A stretch of DNA of 64,000 nucleotides from an uncultured Anaerolineae bacterium (lineage in GTDB: Bacteria; Chloroflexota; Anaerolineae; J036; Brachytrichaceae). Location of the stretch: positions 26,022 through 90,021 of the forward strand of contig CALGMA010000011.1 of NCBI GenBank assembly GCA_937959265.1, read 5' to 3'. Under the pieces are notes generated by a model that saw only the letters and a program-made list of their open reading frames with translations, had not been told where the DNA came from and ran no database searches. The position numbers and the translations under genes were made by a program. Within the stretch, counting starts at the first letter, position 1. The number at the start of each line of letters is the position of its first letter. Of this stretch, positions 28,201 through 37,222 are shown piece after piece.

Positions 28201-29169
28201 ATGAAATGTTGCGTCCTCGGTGCGACGGGGTTTATCGGCGGCCAAATTGCGCGCGCGGCGGTGGCGCACGGGTGGCCGGTGCGCGCCATACGACGCCATC
28301 CGACAAACACCGGTGCGATCGGCGATCTGCCGGTCGAATGGGCACCGGCCGACCTGCGCGATGGCCCGTCGCTGGTGACAGCGATGTGCCATTGCGACGT
28401 GCTCTTCCATGCTGCCGCGGCCTATCCGCAGGATTTTCGGCGCATCGCGCGCGCCGTTGACGAAGCGCGCGCGGAGATGCAGCGCGTGCTCGATGCGGCG
28501 CGCGAAGCGGGTGTGCGTCGCGTGATCTACACCAGCTCGCTCACAACCCTGGCGCAGCGCTATATCCCCGGCATGTCGGCGCTGGATGAACGCAGTTGCT
28601 ACGTCCCCGGCAGCGCGCGCAGTGCCTACTACGAGGCGAAATGGGCCATGGAGCGGCTCGCCCTGGCCGTGCGCGACCTTGAGGTGATTGCGTTGTTGCC
28701 GACTGCCGTGTTCGGCCCCGGCGATGTCAAGCCGACCACCAGTTTGGTCATCCGTGAAGCGGGGCGCGGGCGCATTCCCGTTTACTTCGACGCCGTGATC
28801 AATTGCGTGGACGGGCGCGATGTAGCCGCCTCGCATCTGTCGGCGGCTGAGCGCGGCCGCGCCGGCGAGCGCTATATCCTGGGCGGGCACAACTTGACGA
28901 TGCGCGAGCTGCTGGAGACGGTAGATGCCTGCCAGGGGGTGCGTCGGCCTCGACTGCGCCTGGCGCGCGGCTTGGTGCGCGCGCTGGTTCGGTTGGCCGA
29001 TGCGTTGCCGTTCGTCAACCTGCCGGAGAACTTCCGCACCTTCGAGTTCTGGGGGCCGGTTTCCTCGCGCAAAGCTGAGGTCGAGCTGGGTCATGCGGCA
29101 AGGCCGTTCGTCGAGACTGCGCGCGATACGCTGGCGTGGTTCGGATTGCTGCGGGCCGAGCGAGCGTAA
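28201..29169 (+). CDS. NAD-dependent epimerase/dehydratase (extended SDR)
   Basis: The 322-residue protein begins MKCCVLGATGFIGGQIARA with the GxxGxxG dinucleotide motif and shows ADLRD, LFHAAAAYP, YTSSLTTL (Ser), the catalytic YYEAKWAMERLAL (YxxxK) and ALLPTAVFGPGD. This order matches extended short-chain dehydrogenases like dihydroflavonol 4-reductase or the hopanoid-associated sugar epimerase HpnA; the substrate is unknown. ATG 28201 is chosen; the in-frame GTG at 28159 has its purine tract with no spacing. It ends four bases from the convergent hydroxyacid dehydrogenase. Confidence 0.85.
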   Translation: MKCCVLGATGFIGGQIARAAVAHGWPVRAIRRHPTNTGAIGDLPVEWAPADLRDGPSLVTAMCHCDVLFHAAAAYPQDFRRIARAVDEARAEMQRVLDAAREAGVRRVIYTSSLTTLAQRYIPGMSALDERSCYVPGSARSAYYEAKWAMERLALAVRDLEVIALLPTAVFGPGDVKPTTSLVIREAGRGRIPVYFDAVINCVDGRDVAASHLSAAERGRAGERYILGGHNLTMRELLETVDACQGVRRPRLRLARGLVRALVRLADALPFVNLPENFRTFEFWGPVSSRKAEVELGHAARPFVETARDTLAWFGLLRAERA

Positions 29170-29173
29170 CAGA

Positions 29174-30118
29174 TTACTGGACGGCGAACAAAGGCCTTTC
29201 GCTGCGCAGCACGCGGAGCACATCCTCTGCTACTGCCTGACACACGCGCGCCTGTGATTCGGCGGTGAGGCCGGCGATGTGCGGCGTGAGCAGCACGTTC
29301 TCGAATTGGGCCAACGGGTCGGGCTGTTCGGGCGGCTCGTGCGCGCGCACGTCGAGCGCGGCGCCGCCCAGCCGTCCGGCGCGCAGCGCCTCAAGCAGCG
29401 CGGCTTCGTCCACGATCCCGCCTCGGCTGGTGTTGATCAGCGCGGCTGTTGGCTTCATGCGCGCCAGCCGCTCGGCGTTGATCAGGTGGCGGGTGGTGGG
29501 CAGCAGCGGCACGTGCAGCGAGATGAAATCGCTCTCGCCCAACAGGTCGTCCAGCGGCGCGAGCGTTACGCCCAGTTCGGCAGCGGCGAAATGGTGGGGC
29601 GTGATCAAGGGGTCGTGCGCTACCACGCGCATGCCGAAGGCGAGAGCGCGGCGGGCCACTCGCGCGCCGATGTCGCCGAGGCCGATTAAGCCGAGCGTCT
29701 TGCCGTGCAGCTCGAGGCCGGCGCCGAACGCAGCGCGATCCCAACCGCCGCCCTTCGTGTGGTGATCGGCGGCCGGCAGCCTGCGCGCCAGGGTCAACAT
29801 CGCGGCCAGGGTGTATTCGGCCACGGCGATGGCGTTGGCGTTGCCGCCGGTGACGACGGTGATCCCCCGCGCGCGCAGCGCCTCAAGGTCTAGGTTGTCC
29901 AACCCGACGCCCAGCCGGCCCACCACCCTGAGCTGCGGCGCGTTGGCGAGGAGCGCCGCATCCACGCGAGTCTGATTGCGCACGATGAGCGCCGCGCAGT
30001 TCGCGAGCTGCGCCGACAGGCGCGCGCGGTCGCGCCAAAGCTCCGGGTCGTAGAGCGTTACGCCTGCGGCTGCGAGGCGGTCAACGCCTACGGGCATCCA
30101 TTCGGTGATGAGGAACAT
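29174..30118 (-). CDS. D-isomer-specific 2-hydroxyacid dehydrogenase
   Basis: The 314-residue enzyme has the NAD-binding GLIGLGDIGARVARRA motif in the middle, VGRLGVGLDNLDLEAL (substrate loop) before it, and the catalytic Arg (NTSRGGIVDEAAL), Glu (RAHEPPEQPDPL) and His (LTPHIAG) after it. It is shorter than SerA and lacks an ACT domain, so it resembles glyoxylate/hydroxypyruvate reductases or short phosphoglycerate dehydrogenases. It lies at the end of the leftward block of sugar genes, with 95 bases between it and threonine synthase upstream's stop. Confidence 0.9.
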   Translation of the reverse strand: MFLITEWMPVGVDRLAAAGVTLYDPELWRDRARLSAQLANCAALIVRNQTRVDAALLANAPQLRVVGRLGVGLDNLDLEALRARGITVVTGGNANAIAVAEYTLAAMLTLARRLPAADHHTKGGGWDRAAFGAGLELHGKTLGLIGLGDIGARVARRALAFGMRVVAHDPLITPHHFAAAELGVTLAPLDDLLGESDFISLHVPLLPTTRHLINAERLARMKPTAALINTSRGGIVDEAALLEALRAGRLGGAALDVRAHEPPEQPDPLAQFENVLLTPHIAGLTAESQARVCQAVAEDVLRVLRSERPLFAVQ

Positions 30119-30213
30119 GGGCGACGCTTCGATGGCGGATCACCTGCCTTTCCATCTGCCAACAACGTCGAATTCGATGAGTTCCTTCTTGGAGTTGCGC
30201 TTGCAAACTTCGC

Positions 30214-31437
30214 TCATATTCTCTCTAACACATCCGGCTGATTTGGATCGAGCACCGGCAGCGGCGGCGGCGTGATTAGCTCGGCGTTCTTGAAGGCACT
30301 GCCGCAGCTAAACAGCACGGTGACGTCGTCGGGCGAGAGAAAGCCATCGGCGCGCAGGCGCTTGTAGGCCGAGAGCGTCGCTGCGCCCTCCGGCGAGGCG
30401 AACACGCCGGCCCATTGCGCCATCTCGCGCATGTCGCGCAGGATTTCGGCGTCGCTCACCGCCACTGCCGTGCCGCCGCTTTGCCGCACCGCGTCTAAGA
30501 TCAGGTAATCGCCGATGGCAACCGGCACGCGGATGCCCGGCGCGATGGTGTGCGCGTTGGGGAACAGCTCGGCGTGGCGCTGGCCGGCCTCGAAGGCGCG
30601 GACGATTGGCGCGCAACCCTCGGCCTGCGCCACGATCATCTTAGGGCGCTTGGCGCCGATCCAACCGAGCTGCTCCAGCTCGTCGAAGGCCTTCCACATG
30701 CCGACGATGCCGGTGCCCCCGCCGGTGGGGTAGATGATCGCGTCGGGCAACGTCCAATCGAACTGCTCGGCCAGCTCCAGCCCCATGGTTTTCTTGCCCT
30801 CCTGGCGATACGGCTCGCGCAGCGTGGACACGTCGAACCAACCCTTGCGCGCGGCGCCCTCGCGCACCAGCCGGCCGGCGTCGTTGATCAGCCCTTGCAC
30901 CAGATAAGCCTGCGCGCCGTATTGGAAACTCTCCTTGCGCATCATCTCCGGCACGTCCTGCGGCATGAACTGATACACGGTCAGGCCCGCCCGCGCGCCG
31001 TAGGCGGCCAGCGCCGAGGCCGCGTTGCCGGCCGAGGGGATGGCGACCGCTGTGACCCCCAGCTCCTTGGCCTTCGACACGGCTGCGGATAGTCCGCGCG
31101 CCTTGAAGCTGCCGGTGGGGTTGAGGCCCTCATCTTTGATCCACAGCCGGTCGGCGCCCAGCCGTTCGCCCAGCCGGCCGGCGGGCAGCAGCGGCGTGCA
31201 ACCTTCGCCAAGCGTGACCACATTGGCTGGGTCGCGCACCGGCATGATCTCGAACCAGCGCCACATGTTCGCGGGTCGCCGACAAAGGGCTTCCGGCGTC
31301 AGATGTTGGCGTGCGGCCTGCAAGTCGTAGCGCGCCAGCAGCACCTTGCCGCACTTCGGGCAAGTCGTGTGAAGCTCGTCGGCGGAATACGTCGCGCCGC
31401 AGTACGAGCATTCGAGATGAGAGAGAAAAGAACGCAT
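30214..31437 (-). CDS. thrC: Threonine synthase
   Basis: The 407-residue PLP enzyme carries an N-terminal zinc-ribbon (CSYCGATY...CPKCGK), the PLP lysine in NPTGSFKARG, SAGNAASALAAYGARAG, and the phosphate-binding PTGGGTGIVG. It converts O-phosphohomoserine to threonine. The zinc-ribbon N-terminus and length are typical of class I bacterial and archaeal threonine synthases. It sits downstream of the aldehyde dehydrogenase on the same strand, with 48 bases between them; whether it belongs to the sugar operon or simply follows it cannot be told. Confidence 0.92.
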   Translation of the reverse strand: MRSFLSHLECSYCGATYSADELHTTCPKCGKVLLARYDLQAARQHLTPEALCRRPANMWRWFEIMPVRDPANVVTLGEGCTPLLPAGRLGERLGADRLWIKDEGLNPTGSFKARGLSAAVSKAKELGVTAVAIPSAGNAASALAAYGARAGLTVYQFMPQDVPEMMRKESFQYGAQAYLVQGLINDAGRLVREGAARKGWFDVSTLREPYRQEGKKTMGLELAEQFDWTLPDAIIYPTGGGTGIVGMWKAFDELEQLGWIGAKRPKMIVAQAEGCAPIVRAFEAGQRHAELFPNAHTIAPGIRVPVAIGDYLILDAVRQSGGTAVAVSDAEILRDMREMAQWAGVFASPEGAATLSAYKRLRADGFLSPDDVTVLFSCGSAFKNAELITPPPLPVLDPNQPDVLERI

Positions 31438-31485
31438 GGGACTGTGATGGCCTAGCTGGTGGTTCGCAAACTGCGGCCGCCGCTC

Positions 31486-32913
31486 TCACCCGTTCAGGTT
31501 GATCACCATCAGCTTCGGCTCGGTCATCTCCTCGATGGCGTACTTGACGCCCTCGCGCCCGATGCCGCTGGCCTTCACGCCGCCGTAGGGCATGTGATCC
31601 ACGCGGAAGGTGGAGACGTCGTTCACCTGTAAGCCGCCGACTTCGATCTCCTCGTAGGCTTGCATGATGCGGCCCATGTCGCGCGTGAACACGCCGCCCT
31701 GCAGGCCGTAGTCGGTGCTGTTGGCCAGCGCGATGGCCTCCTCGAAGGTGTCGTAGGGTTGCACGGTGAGCACCGGCGCGAACACCTCCTGGCAGCTCAC
31801 CTTCATCTCGCGGTTCACATCGCTCAGCACGGTGGGGTGCAGCAGCGCGCCCTGCCGGCCGTTGCCGAGCAGCTTGCGCGCGCCCTGGCTCAGCGCCTCC
31901 TCCACCCATGCCTCGGCTTGCATGGCGGCGCGCTCGGTGATCATCGGGCCGACGTCGGTCTCCTCCAGGCGCGGGTCGCCGACCTTCAGCGCGTTGATCT
32001 CATCGAGCAGCGTCTCGACGGCTTCGTTGTAGATCGGGCGGTGGATGAGCACGCGCTGCACGCTGATGCAGTTCTGGCCGGCGTTGGTGAAGCCGCCGAA
32101 AGCGATGCGCTTAGCGGCATAGCCGATGTTGGCGTCCTCATGCACGATGGCCGCGGCGTTGCCGCCCAGCTCCAGCGCCGCGCGTTTGCGGCCGCACACG
32201 CGCTTGAGATGCCAGCCCACCTCGCTGCTGCCGGTGAAAGAGAACATGGCGATGCGTTCGTCGCGCACCAGGTTTTCGGCTTGCGCGCCGCTGCACGTCA
32301 CCACGCTGACGGCTTCGGGCGGCGCGCCGGCTTCCAGCAGCATCTCGCCCAGCAGCAGCGCCGAGAGCGGCGTGGCGCTGGCCGGCTTGAGGATGAAGGC
32401 GTTGCCGGCTGCCAAAGCCGGCGCCACCTTGTGGCAGGCCAGGTTGAGCGGATAGTTGAACGGCGCGATGCACAGGATGACGCCGAGCGGGAAGCGCCGC
32501 ACGATGCCGATGCGGTTCTCGCCGTCCTTCGTCCAATCCATGTTGACGACCTCGCCGGGGATGCGCCGCGCCTCCTCCGACGCGACGAAGACGGTTTGCT
32601 TCGCGCGCGCCACTTCGCCGCGCGCGGCCTTCTTGGTCTTGCCGCCTTCCATGACCAAGGCGTTGACCAACTCTTCGGTGCGCGCTTCCATCTGGGCATG
32701 CAGTCGGCGCAGGATGGCCGACCGCTCGTGCGCCGGCAGCTTGCGCATGACGCGCGCGCCGCGCTGCGCGGCCCGCACGGCGGCTTCCAAGTCGTCGTCG
32801 CTCGGCGAGCAGACCTCGGCGACCGGCTCGCCGGTGTAGGGAAAGCGGACTGCAAACGTCGTCTGACCGGCGCGCCATTGGCCGCCGATGAGGAACTTCT
32901 TTGGCTCACTCAT
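31486..32913 (-). CDS. NAD(P)-dependent aldehyde dehydrogenase
   Basis: The 475-residue ALDH has the cofactor-binding FNYPLNLACHKVAPALAAGNAFILKPAS, the FTGSSEVGWHLKR turn, the general-base Glu in ALELGGNAA and the nucleophile in GQNCISVQRV (Cys near residue 282), then the C-terminal EVFAPVLTVQPYDTFEEAI. It resembles lactaldehyde, glyceraldehyde-3-phosphate (GapN) or succinate-semialdehyde dehydrogenases. Its place after a fucose-isomerase-like protein and a TalC-type aldolase makes an aldehyde from sugar cleavage a likely substrate (inference). Confidence 0.9.
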   Translation of the reverse strand: MSEPKKFLIGGQWRAGQTTFAVRFPYTGEPVAEVCSPSDDDLEAAVRAAQRGARVMRKLPAHERSAILRRLHAQMEARTEELVNALVMEGGKTKKAARGEVARAKQTVFVASEEARRIPGEVVNMDWTKDGENRIGIVRRFPLGVILCIAPFNYPLNLACHKVAPALAAGNAFILKPASATPLSALLLGEMLLEAGAPPEAVSVVTCSGAQAENLVRDERIAMFSFTGSSEVGWHLKRVCGRKRAALELGGNAAAIVHEDANIGYAAKRIAFGGFTNAGQNCISVQRVLIHRPIYNEAVETLLDEINALKVGDPRLEETDVGPMITERAAMQAEAWVEEALSQGARKLLGNGRQGALLHPTVLSDVNREMKVSCQEVFAPVLTVQPYDTFEEAIALANSTDYGLQGGVFTRDMGRIMQAYEEIEVGGLQVNDVSTFRVDHMPYGGVKASGIGREGVKYAIEEMTEPKLMVINLNG

Positions 32914-32982
32914 AGTGGGTTTAGTCTATCTGTCTGTGTGCGCTGTCGCTGCGCGGCGCGAACAACGGGCGGCTGCGCAGGC

Positions 32983-33645
32983 TCACTCGTACTGCCCTTT
33001 GTCCCAGAAATCCTGGAATTTGGCCAGCCCGTCGCGCGTGTAGGGATGGTCGAAGGCGTCTTTATAGACGCTCAGCGCGGCGGTGACGATGTCCGCGCCG
33101 GCGACGGCGGCGTCGGCGATCTGTCGCCCGTTGCGCACGGCGGCCACCAGCACCTCCGTCTTGAAGCCGTAGTTGTCGCGGATCTGAACGATGTCGGCGA
33201 TCAGGTCGCGCGTCTCCTCGGCGTTGGCTTCCTTCCAGCCGATGAATGGCGAGACGTAATATGCGCCGGCGCGCATGGCGGCCAGCGCTTGCACCGCGTT
33301 GAAGATCAAGGTGACGTTCACGCGGATGCTGTCCTTGGCCAGGATCGGAATCGCCTTGAAGGCCGGCTCGATGCAGTGCAGCTTGATCACGAAGTTGGGG
33401 TGCAGGGACGCCAGCTTGCGCCCCTCGCGCACGAACTCGTCCACCGTCTTGTAGTGCGGGTTGACTTCCACTGAGACCGTCTTCGTTGTGCCCTCCACCA
33501 GCTTCCCGATCTCGCGAATCACCTGCAACATTGGCTTGCCGGAAGCGAGGATGTGGCGCGGGTTGGTCGTCACGCCGTCAATGTCCCACAGGTCAAGCGC
33601 ATGGGCGATTTCGTCTACGATGGCGCTGTCAAGAAAGAACTTCAT
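32983..33645 (-). CDS. Transaldolase / fructose-6-phosphate aldolase (TalC/MipB type)
   Basis: The 220-residue protein matches the short transaldolase subfamily: MKFFLDSA at the start, IDGVTTNPRHI, NFVIKLHCIEPAFKAI with the Schiff-base Lys, NVTLIFNAVQALAAMRAGAYYVSPFIGW, and a C-terminal VTAALSVYKDAFDHPYTRDGLAKFQDFW. It forms or cleaves ketose phosphates with dihydroxyacetone or sedoheptulose units. It is encoded between the ABC permease and the aldehyde dehydrogenase, so it likely acts on sugar phosphates made from the imported substrate. Confidence 0.9.
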   Translation of the reverse strand: MKFFLDSAIVDEIAHALDLWDIDGVTTNPRHILASGKPMLQVIREIGKLVEGTTKTVSVEVNPHYKTVDEFVREGRKLASLHPNFVIKLHCIEPAFKAIPILAKDSIRVNVTLIFNAVQALAAMRAGAYYVSPFIGWKEANAEETRDLIADIVQIRDNYGFKTEVLVAAVRNGRQIADAAVAGADIVTAALSVYKDAFDHPYTRDGLAKFQDFWDKGQYE

Positions 33646-33704
33646 AGCGTTTTGAACTCTCCATGATGGTTAACCGTGTCGAACGATGGCATCTCGCCCT
33701 GCGC

Positions 33705-34592
33705 TCAGCGGCCGCCGAACCCCGTCAGCGCGATGCCTTGCACAAAGTAGCGCTGCGCGATGATGAACAGCAGCAGCACGGGGATGAGCATTAGGGTGCT
33801 GGCCGCGAACACCAACTCCCAGTTGGCCACGTTGGAGTCGTTCAGGGCGCGCACGCCGAGCGCAAGCGTCCAGTTGTCGAGCCGGTTCAGGTAGATCAGC
33901 GGGGTGAGGAATTCGTTGTAGTGCTGAATCAGGGCGAACACGGCGATGGTGGCGATCACCGGCTTGCACAGGGGCAGGATCACATGCCACAAAATCTGCC
34001 AGCGATTGGCGCCGTCAATCGTCGCGGCTTCGTCCAGCTCCTTCGGGATGCCGCGCAGGAACTGATACATTAGAAAGACGTAGAGCGTGGTGAGCGCGAA
34101 CCAGAACGGCACGGTGAGCGGCGCGAAGGTGTCAATCCAACGGAAGGTGCGGAACATGATGAAGCGCGGGATGAGCGTGACGATGTCCGGCAGCATGATC
34201 GTCGCCACCATCAGCGCGAAGACGATGCGCCGGCCGGGAAATTCCACGCGCGCCAGCCCATAGGCGACGAGCGCCGTCGAGACCACCGTGCCGAACACCG
34301 CTAGCGCAACGACGACGAACGTGTTCCAGGCGAACTTCGCAAAGGGCAGCGTCTGGAACACCTTCGCGTAGTTGCTCCATTGCGGCGACTCCGGAATCCA
34401 CACGATCGGGTGCTGGAAGACCTCGGTCGAAGCCTTGAGCGATGATGAGATCATCCAAAAAGTCGGCGCGAGGAAGGTGATCAGGCACGCCGTCATCACG
34501 ATCTGCAGGATGACCAGGCCGGCAATGCGGCTGAGTTGCCGGCTGCTGGGCTGACCGGTCGTCAGCGGGGTCGTCATGGTGGATGTTGCCAT
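33705..34592 (-). CDS. Carbohydrate ABC transporter permease (MalG/UgpE type)
   Basis: The 295-residue inner-membrane protein has about six helices: first near residues 27-50 (LVILQIVMTACLITFLAP), then FVVVALAVFGTVVSTALVAYGLAR and further segments, and an EAA loop (ELDEAATIDGANRWQILWHVILPLCKP) for contact with the ATPase. It ends FGGR. The ATG at 34592 overlaps the stop of the upstream permease by one base (TAATG), giving coupled translation; an apparent N-terminal extension upstream is the shadow of that gene. It pairs with the permease at 34592-35515. Confidence 0.93.
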   Translation of the reverse strand: MATSTMTTPLTTGQPSSRQLSRIAGLVILQIVMTACLITFLAPTFWMISSSLKASTEVFQHPIVWIPESPQWSNYAKVFQTLPFAKFAWNTFVVVALAVFGTVVSTALVAYGLARVEFPGRRIVFALMVATIMLPDIVTLIPRFIMFRTFRWIDTFAPLTVPFWFALTTLYVFLMYQFLRGIPKELDEAATIDGANRWQILWHVILPLCKPVIATIAVFALIQHYNEFLTPLIYLNRLDNWTLALGVRALNDSNVANWELVFAASTLMLIPVLLLFIIAQRYFVQGIALTGFGGR

Positions 34593-35515
34593 TAGTCCGA
34601 GTAATACACCCAGCGCTGCGAGAGGCCGAACTGGGCAATCGTAAAGCCGATGACGATGACGAACAACTCCCACGAGAGCGCGGCGGCGTAGCCCATGTTG
34701 AAGAACTGAAAGCCCTCGCGGTAGATGTTGAGCACGGCGAACAGCGTGGCGTTCTGTGGGCCGCCGTCGGTCATGATCAGCGCCGGCACGAAGATCTGGA
34801 ACGAGTTGATGATGGCGATCACGCAGTTGTAGAAGATCAGCGGCGTCATCAGCGGGATGACGATGCTGAACAGCCGGCGCACCGGCCCGGCGCCGTCAAT
34901 GCTCGCCGCCTCCAGCAGCGACTGCGGGATGTTGCCCAGGCCGGCGATGAAGATCACCATCTGCCGCCCGATCATCCAGAACGACATGATGATGAAGGCG
35001 GGCTTGGCGAGGGCGGGGTCGAAGAGCCACTTGGCCGGCGGAATGCCGAGCCAGCCCAGCGCCTCGTTCAGGATGCCGAATTCGGGGTGGAACACGCGCT
35101 GCCACACCACCGCGCTGGCGACGAGCGGCACGATGATCGGCAGGTAGAAGCCGGCGCGATACAGGTCGCGAAAGCGAATCGCCTGCGTCAACGCCAGCGC
35201 CAGCGTGAACGAGATGATGAGCTGAATCGGCACGGCGAAGACCGTATAGAACGCGCTGTTGTATAGGCTGAGCTGCGCCGTCGGATGGGTGAGCGCCTTG
35301 ATGTAGTTGTCCAGGCCGACAAACGTCGGCGCGCCGATCAGATTCCACTTGTGAAAAGACAACCAGATCGCGTACAGCATCGGGAAGGCCGTGAAGACCA
35401 GGAATCCGATGATGAACGGCGAGGTCAATAGGTAGCCATCCAGCCAATCGCGCAGCCGGGCGCGCCCGATGCGCCGCGTTTGCGCTTTTGCCTGCGCCTG
35501 GGTGATCGCTGCCAT
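34592..35515 (-). CDS. Sugar ABC transporter permease (MalF/UgpA type)
   Basis: The 307-residue protein has a hydrophilic N-terminus, about six membrane helices (first LTSPFIIGFLVFTAFPMLYAIW) and the EAA motif (LLEAASIDGAGPVRRLFSIVIPLMTPLI). The signature FNMGYAAALSW precedes the last helix. It forms the channel with the next permease. No ATPase gene of the MsmX/UgpC kind lies in this cluster, so the importer probably borrows a shared ATPase encoded elsewhere. A strong hairpin separates it from the solute-binding protein gene. Confidence 0.93.
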   Translation of the reverse strand: MAAITQAQAKAQTRRIGRARLRDWLDGYLLTSPFIIGFLVFTAFPMLYAIWLSFHKWNLIGAPTFVGLDNYIKALTHPTAQLSLYNSAFYTVFAVPIQLIISFTLALALTQAIRFRDLYRAGFYLPIIVPLVASAVVWQRVFHPEFGILNEALGWLGIPPAKWLFDPALAKPAFIIMSFWMIGRQMVIFIAGLGNIPQSLLEAASIDGAGPVRRLFSIVIPLMTPLIFYNCVIAIINSFQIFVPALIMTDGGPQNATLFAVLNIYREGFQFFNMGYAAALSWELFVIVIGFTIAQFGLSQRWVYYSD

Positions 35516-35532
35516 CGCGCCCTCCGGTGATG

Positions 35533-35573
35533 GGCGCGCGTATCGCGCATCACGCCTGCGCGATACGCGCGCC
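35533..35573 (-). promoter_or_regulatory. Intercistronic hairpin between solute-binding protein and permease genes
   Basis: GGCGCGCGTATCGCGCA (35533-35549) and its exact complement (35557-35573) flank a 7-base loop, a perfect 17-bp, very GC-rich stem. It lies entirely between the binding-protein stop (35582) and the permease ATG (35515). No U-tract follows, so it looks like an RNA-stabilising or attenuating stem rather than a full terminator. Such stems often raise the binding protein over the permease level, as in mal operons. Confidence 0.75.
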
Positions 35574-35581
35574 GCGACTGC

Positions 35582-37006
35582 CTACTGCTTCGACTTCCAG
35601 TACTCGTCGAGCATGGCCTGCAGGCCCTCGTCCACCTTGGGCAGCACTTCTGCCGCCGTGGCGCTCCCGCCGATGAGCGGATCCCAGCCGACCGGCTTGA
35701 CCACCTCGCTCCACATCTTCGAGCGGGGGATGCCGCCCACGACATCCACCTCCGAAAGGTTGAAGGCTTCCAGCAGCGCCTTGCCGTTCTTCACCTCGAA
35801 GCGCTCGGTGACCACCGGCAGCCAGAAGTTCTCGATCAGCGCGCTGGTGTTGGGGATGCGGCCGGTGATCTGCGAGTAGAGCTTGTCGCCTTCCTCGCCG
35901 GCCATGAACGCGGCGAAGCCCCACGCCGCTTGCAGTTGGTCGCCCTTCAGCAGCGCGACGCCCTCGGTCCAGCCGCGGTGCCGGCGCTTGCCTTCGCCGA
36001 TCTTCGGCATGAGCACGATATCGAACGGCACGTTCTTCTTGTCCTCGCGCAGTTGCGGGCTGTTGAGCGCGGGGAAGAACCACGGGCCTTCGTATTTCAT
36101 CGCCACGTTGCCGGTCTGGATGGTGTTGGCGCCGCCTTGCAGGTCGGCCGGCGTCGGCGCGATCTTCATCTTGTAGTACACGTCCGAGGCCATCTTCTGC
36201 ACAATGTCCACGATCTCCGGCTGGTTGAACATCGCCTTTTTTGGATCGTAGAGCTGGTCGAATTCCTGCTTGCCGGTCAGGCGGATCCAGCCGATGTCGC
36301 GGAACCAGTTGCCGTTGGCCTGCAAGCCGTACATCTTCTTCTCCGGGTTCGTCAGCTTGGTCGCCAGCTCCATGAATTGGTCGAACGTCCAGTCGTCGGT
36401 GGGGAACTCCAAGCCGGCTTCCTCGAACGGCTTGCGCGCGTAGAACATCAGCATCGCGGCGCGCTGCAGCGGGATGAGATAGCGCTTGCCGTTGCGCATC
36501 GTCGTGCCCTCGATGCTTGCGACGCCCTCGGGGTACACGTCTTTGAAGTAGGGGGTAGCATTCACGAACTCGTCAATCGGCGCCAGCACGTCCTGATCGG
36601 CATAGGGCTGCCACTCCCATCCCTGGAACGAAGACACGCCGGGCGGCGTGCCGCCGGCGATGCTGGTCTGCAGTTTGGGATAGAAGTTCGCGTTGGGTTC
36701 GGCGACCGGCGTGACGTTCACCGTCACGTTGGGCGCGATTTCCTTGTAGCGCTTCACCAGCGCCTCCCAGGCCGGGATATCGGCGTTGTCGCCCCAGGCC
36801 AGGAAGTCAACTGTGGCCGGCGTTGCAGCCGGCGCCGTGGTCGGCGCAGCTTCGGGTTGCGCCGGCGCCTGAGCCGGGGGTTGTGCGGCCGGCATGGTGG
36901 GCGGCGCTGCGCATGCGGCCAACGCGGCCAGTCCGGCGCCTTGTGCGCCTAGGACGAGAAAGCGTCGGCGCGAAATTCGGACGGATGAAGTCTTCTTCTG
37001 GTTCAT
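35582..37006 (-). CDS. Sugar ABC transporter solute-binding protein (Tat-type lipoprotein)
   Basis: The 474-residue protein starts MNQKKTSSVRISRRRFLVLG with a twin-arginine motif, a hydrophobic stretch and a lipobox-like LAACAA, then a Pro/Ala linker. The mature part is a family 1 extracellular solute-binding protein (VDFLAWGDNADIPAWEALVKRYKEIAPNV; GTPPGVSSFQGWEW; a C-terminal WSEVVKPVGWDPLIGG). ATG 37006 has AGGAGG a few bases upstream, so an upstream frame extension to 37144 is not used. It should bind the sugar outside and pass it to the two permeases. First gene of a transport block following the isomerase-like gene. Confidence 0.92.
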   Translation of the reverse strand: MNQKKTSSVRISRRRFLVLGAQGAGLAALAACAAPPTMPAAQPPAQAPAQPEAAPTTAPAATPATVDFLAWGDNADIPAWEALVKRYKEIAPNVTVNVTPVAEPNANFYPKLQTSIAGGTPPGVSSFQGWEWQPYADQDVLAPIDEFVNATPYFKDVYPEGVASIEGTTMRNGKRYLIPLQRAAMLMFYARKPFEEAGLEFPTDDWTFDQFMELATKLTNPEKKMYGLQANGNWFRDIGWIRLTGKQEFDQLYDPKKAMFNQPEIVDIVQKMASDVYYKMKIAPTPADLQGGANTIQTGNVAMKYEGPWFFPALNSPQLREDKKNVPFDIVLMPKIGEGKRRHRGWTEGVALLKGDQLQAAWGFAAFMAGEEGDKLYSQITGRIPNTSALIENFWLPVVTERFEVKNGKALLEAFNLSEVDVVGGIPRSKMWSEVVKPVGWDPLIGGSATAAEVLPKVDEGLQAMLDEYWKSKQ

Positions 37007-37222
37007 GTCCTTTCCTCCTGGAAATTCATCGCTTGAGCAATAGCCAACTTTTCGGTCAATCGCGATAGCGCGCGGCGTGGAATCAACCTCTTTCTTCTCT
37101 CGAATGATCACCTCCTTAGCGCCTGTCGGGCAGGCGAAGGCCATGCCTGCACCTACCCCAAATTCGCTTCGTCCTGTCTGTTTTCGGATGGCCCTTTGGC
37201 AGCGTCTTCCTCGTCCTGCGCA
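37007..37222. other. Intergenic region upstream of the transporter genes
   Basis: These 216 bases hold the ribosome site AGGAGG for the binding-protein gene, an AT-richer stretch that could carry its promoter (no clear -35/-10 pair seen), and a degenerate copy of the palindromic repeat family at 37128-37158 (GGGCAGGCGAAGGC ... GCCTGCACCTACCC). No gene is apparent. No obvious second copy of the ROK operator sequence is visible. Confidence 0.4.
37128..37158. repeat. Degenerate palindromic intergenic repeat
   Basis: GGGCAGGCGAAGGC, CAT and GCCTGCACCTACCC form an imperfect inverted repeat of the same family as at 39983-40013. It lies between the solute-binding protein start and the stop of the isomerase-like gene. 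Confidence 0.5.

Noticed and set aside
35930..36952. 340-codon + strand frame over the solute-binding protein gene
   Set aside because: Antisense shadow rich in His/Arg/Gly, no family features.
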